A DNA stretch of 22,034 nucleotides, from positions 129,343 to 151,376 of the forward strand of contig MNCI01019036.1 of the NCBI GenBank assembly GCA_015680685.1. Reading direction: 5' to 3'. The notes beneath the pieces are model-generated. The model ran no database searches and had not been told where the DNA came from. It saw nothing but the letters and a program-made list of their open reading frames with translations. Shown here in pieces: positions 19,507 to 22,034 of this stretch. How positions within the stretch are numbered: position 1 is the first letter of the stretch; each line of letters starts with the position of its first letter. The position numbers and the translations under genes are program-made. The DNA comes from Gnetum montanum (Eukaryota > Streptophyta > Gnetopsida > Gnetales > Gnetaceae).

Positions 19507-19790
19507 GAATTTTATGGTTGAGTGTTGGAATAGCCAACTGCTCATCAATTACACTCAAAGATTATCAATTCAAGTCACACTTGAGACCTTATTAGGTTAT
19601 TCTTAAATTCTTTTAAAGTAACATGTTGGCTATATGTCATTGATAATAAGTGGCTTTAGTGGTTAGCTTATTATCTTGTTAGACAAGAGGATGCTAGTTC
19701 AAGTTATGCTTGAGGCATTATTATATTTCTATATTATTCTTCTAAAATATCATATTGGCTATATGTCTTAGGGTGTACTTATTCTTCCAA
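19507..19790 (+). repeat. Two tandem SINE-like copies (family C)
   Basis: Segments 19567-19640 and 19695-19768 match (TCAAGT--CTTGAG, then TTATTCTT-AAA, then GTTGGCTATATGTC). The second has a tRNA-like head: AGTGGCTTTAGTGGTTAGC (19649-19667, A-box-like) and GATGCTAGTTCAAGTT (19690-19705, B-box). Related fragments lie at 12891-12950 and 17785-17830. Confidence 0.5.
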
Positions 19791-19794
19791 TGTA

Positions 19795-20465
19795 TCCTAT
19801 TTCTTTTCAAGCCATAGAGACTAGAGGCTTCATTCTAAGTAATCCATCTATCATGCATACACAAGCAAGAAACTATAATGATATCAAATCTACTCTAAGT
19901 GGTACATAATCTAGATGCGTTAGTAGCCTAAGCTCCTTCATTAAAAGGAAGCCACCATGGGTTAATTTTCTTAAGCATAGCTTTTGAAACTATGATATGA
20001 TTATAATTCCAATATTTACTAAGTTTGCCCCATATTTTCCACATTTCTTTGAGAATTAGAGAACCAAAAATAGAAATGGCTTGAGGAAAAAAAACAAGGA
20101 AAAAAGATATTAGAAGACCAACTATTATCATTTTTAGATTTTCCTTGCATAAGTCTATTTCTTAAAAGAAATATCTAAACATGATCTCCATTAATGCACT
20201 TTGCAATCCATTTTGCTACAAGAGAAATACCATAGTTATAACAATTGATGAGGCCAAGTCCTCCATCTTTCCTGCTACTATTGCAAATATCCCAAAAAAC
20301 TCTAGAAAAACCTTTTCTATGTTGTTTAGCAAACCAAAAAACTAATGAATAATACAATCAATTTTCTCATAAGAAGTTTTATAAGGAGCCTAATAACTAG
20401 AGTAATAAACATGAGTTGATTGAAGCATTCGCTTAAAACTAAAATCTTTCCAACAAAGATGAGAT
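19795..20465 (-). pseudogene. LINE reverse-transcriptase C-terminal remnant
   Basis: On the minus strand, 20300-20190 reads KGFSRVFWDICNSSRKDGGLG and then GISLVAKWIAKCINGD. This is the segment downstream of the reverse-transcriptase core of plant LINEs, typically W..vc.pK..GGLGi followed by aLl.KW. Further downstream come WKIWGKLSKYW and NPWWLPFNEG, then the piece shared with 11630-11740. Upstream, 20455-20360 still shows GKILVL and related residues in another frame. Stops and frameshifts break it. The catalytic core is missing; the remnant is cut off near the module at 20465. Confidence 0.7.
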
Positions 20466-20785
20466 TATATTTTTCAAAACATGATAACCATGTTTATGAA
20501 ATGATCTCATGCATCTAAGAAAGATTAGAAAGTGGCAAGAAAGAAAAGACTAGAAGTACATGAACAAAGTTAAAAATTCTACACTAAGCAAAACAATAGA
20601 AAGGAAAAAAGATAAAAATTGACTCTATTTATTGCAACAACACAAAATGTTTTTAGGGAATTTCATCCCTCATTAGTGTGTTTTACAACCATGCAATACT
20701 ATAGAGTGAAGAATGATTAGAAGAGAAGGGCCCCAACTTGCTAAATAAACATACTTATCATGTTTTAGCAAATAAAAAAACAAAA
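20465..20785. repeat. Duplicated module, copy 1, with inverted ends (MITE-like)
   Basis: The module from TTTATGAAATGATCT (20493) to GGGCCCCAAC (20729-20738) and on to 20780 recurs at 21264-21570. Copy 1 is flanked by CAAAACATGATAACCATG (20475-20492) and the inverted TTATCATGTTTTAGCAAATAAA (20756-20777). That gives short inverted termini like a MITE. A clear target duplication is not seen. Confidence 0.55.
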
Positions 20786-21262
20786 CCCCAAACATATAGA
20801 CCATTGTGGGGGTGGGGCAAGGACACCTACAATTATTCCTAATAAAAAAATCATAAGACTTTTAAGGATTTCCTTATGGGTCTTCTTAGAGAAGTTGAGC
20901 AAGCATAGAATTTAAAAGAACACTTACATTCAAGGATTTGGTTAACATCCAATTTGTAGGTGAGAGGGGACGATTTCCTATTATAAATGCCATGATGTTG
21001 TACGACAATTTAAGAAGTGATGGCTAGTAGATATATGAGGGCTAGGTGATGGACATAACATAGACTTGTGAGTAGATACATATAGTGCTCTATTAAATCC
21101 AATGTTTGAGATCATTTTATGAAAGAATCTATACTCAGTTATGCAGTTGACTCTTAGTGAGAAGCAAAAGGCAACTACAAAAAAATGAGGGATTTGGAAG
21201 AACATCTAGAATAGTAAGATTCATCTTTCTAGGTAACAAGAAAAAATAGAAATTTTTTTAAC
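20786..21262. other. Unique stretch between the two module copies
   Basis: A short G-rich run (GGGGGTGGGG, about 20807-20816) is present. A minus-strand frame of 74 codons (20981-21205) shows no family I recognise. Confidence 0.4.
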
Positions 21263-21263
21263 T

Positions 21264-21570
21264 TTATGAAATGATCTTGTGCATTTAATAAAGATTAGAA
21301 AGTTACAAGAAAAAGAAAAGACTAGAAGTACAAGAACAAAGCTAAAAATTCTACACTAATTAGAAAGTAGTAAAGTAAAAAGTTAAAAAATGACTTTATT
21401 CATTACAACAACATAAAATGTTTTCAAGGAATTTCACTTCTCATCAATGTTTTTTACAACCATGCAATGCTACAGATTGAAGAATAAGCAACAAATGTTG
21501 AGAATAAATAAAAGAGAAGGGCCCCAACCTACCAAAAAGAACAAGGTTATCATGTTTTGGCAAATAAAAA
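21264..21570. repeat. Duplicated module, copy 2
   Basis: A direct repeat of 20493-20780 with scattered substitutions and small indels; shared blocks include AAAAGACTAGAAGTACA-GAACAAAG, TTTTACAACCATGCAAT and AGAGAAGGGCCCCAAC. It leads directly into the minisatellite, whose unit is the right-end sequence of copy 1. Confidence 0.75.
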
Positions 21571-21810
21571 ACATGATTATCATGTTTTGGAAAATATAAA
21601 AATATGGTTACTATGTGTTGGCAAATAAAAAAATATGGTTATTATGTTTTGGAAAATATAAAAATAATGGTTATCATGTTTTGGCAAATAAAAAATATGG
21701 TTATCATGTTTTGGCAAAAAAAAAAAAAATGGCCATCATGTTTTGGTAAAAAAAAGAGTTATATGTTTTGGCAAAAAAAAAACATGGTTATCATGTTTTA
21801 GTAAATAAAA
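21545..21810 (+). repeat. Nine-copy minisatellite, ~29-bp unit
   Basis: The unit is GGTTATCATGTTTTGGCAAA followed by an A-rich spacer of variable length; nine copies run in tandem with small differences. One unit occurs singly at the right end of module copy 1 (20756-20777) and once inverted at 20475-20492. The array seems to have expanded from the module end. A 65-codon frame across it just encodes the repeat (MVIMFWQ units). Confidence 0.85.
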
Positions 21811-21827
21811 TAACTAATTTATAATCT

Positions 21828-22034
21828 TAAGATTTTATTTAAGGTTGACAACAGTTTACATCAAGGTTTTCTAGATATTTTTTAGAACCATGGCAGATAT
21901 GTTTTTCCTTTTGATTCTAAAGTTTCTTATGAGATTATTACAAAGAATGATTCTATTCATAACAAATTCAATAAGACCTCGAAAATGAATTTATGATCAT
22001 ACTTTTGGATGAGGAAACTAAAAGATATTTGGAT
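21828..22034 (+). pseudogene. LINE remnant running off the right edge
   Basis: It matches 11792-11995 directly, with shared blocks such as 'gattattacaaagaat.attctattcataacaaattcaataag' and 'cttttggatgaggaaa'. In the plus-strand LINE copy this lies just upstream of the zinc-knuckle-like segment, so that region would be expected beyond the window. Confidence 0.6.

Noticed and set aside
21604-21801. Repetitive peptide gene (MVIMFWQ repeats)
   Set aside because: It simply translates the minisatellite; unit lengths vary and are not held to multiples of three.
21545-21810. CRISPR-like array
   Set aside because: Spacers are variable-length A-rich runs, not unique sequence, and the genome is a plant's; it is a minisatellite.

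Overview
This window looks like AT-rich, repeat-dominated intergenic DNA from a plant nuclear genome, probably a seed plant with a large, heavily methylated genome. The plant call rests on a Ty3/Gypsy-type LTR family with a tRNA-Asp-like primer binding site, a retrotransposon protein resembling the 'putative plant transposon protein' domain, tRNA-derived SINEs, LINE fragments, and decay dominated by C-to-T and G-to-A changes, including many CAG-to-TAG stops as expected from plant CHG methylation. I cannot name the species. No intact protein-coding gene is visible, and every recognisable coding sequence is a broken transposon gene.

Layout. Bases 1-111 are the end of an LTR that runs off the left edge; it sits in a LINE-associated repeat (112-650), followed by a SINE-like copy (664-740). 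Bases 1060-3260 form a CpG-retaining island unlike the rest of the window, with three CACGTG boxes and a telo-box; it is the best candidate for real gene-associated DNA, perhaps a promoter or 5' leader on the minus strand, but I see no convincing exon chain. AT-rich DNA, a palindromic (CA)n(TG)n tract and a SINE follow. Bases 4844-10621 are a complete but dead LTR retrotransposon on the minus strand, bounded by a 5-bp target duplication (GTAGC). It has two LTRs, a decayed tRNA-Asp primer site, a broken gag, and no visible polymerase genes. Bases 10627-13660 hold unique AT-rich DNA, a plus-strand LINE remnant and SINE-like debris with C-rich tracts. Bases 13668 to about 17095 are a second, truncated member of the same LTR family, also on the minus strand; it keeps a 2.1-kb reading frame in register with about thirty in-frame stops. 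Bases 17100-19790 are packed with tRNA-derived SINE copies, a stable G-quadruplex motif and a small LTR-like block. Bases 19795-22034 hold an inverted LINE fragment, a duplicated 300-bp module, a nine-copy minisatellite and the start of another LINE copy.

The parts are nested insertions rather than a working pathway. The LTR elements carried a structural gag and a second long domain-plus-coiled-coil protein but apparently no enzymes of their own here, so they would have relied on enzymes from related elements. The SINEs would have relied on LINE enzymes. Two lone N bases (748 and 9975) mark assembly uncertainty; the second replaces about 260 bp of LTR.
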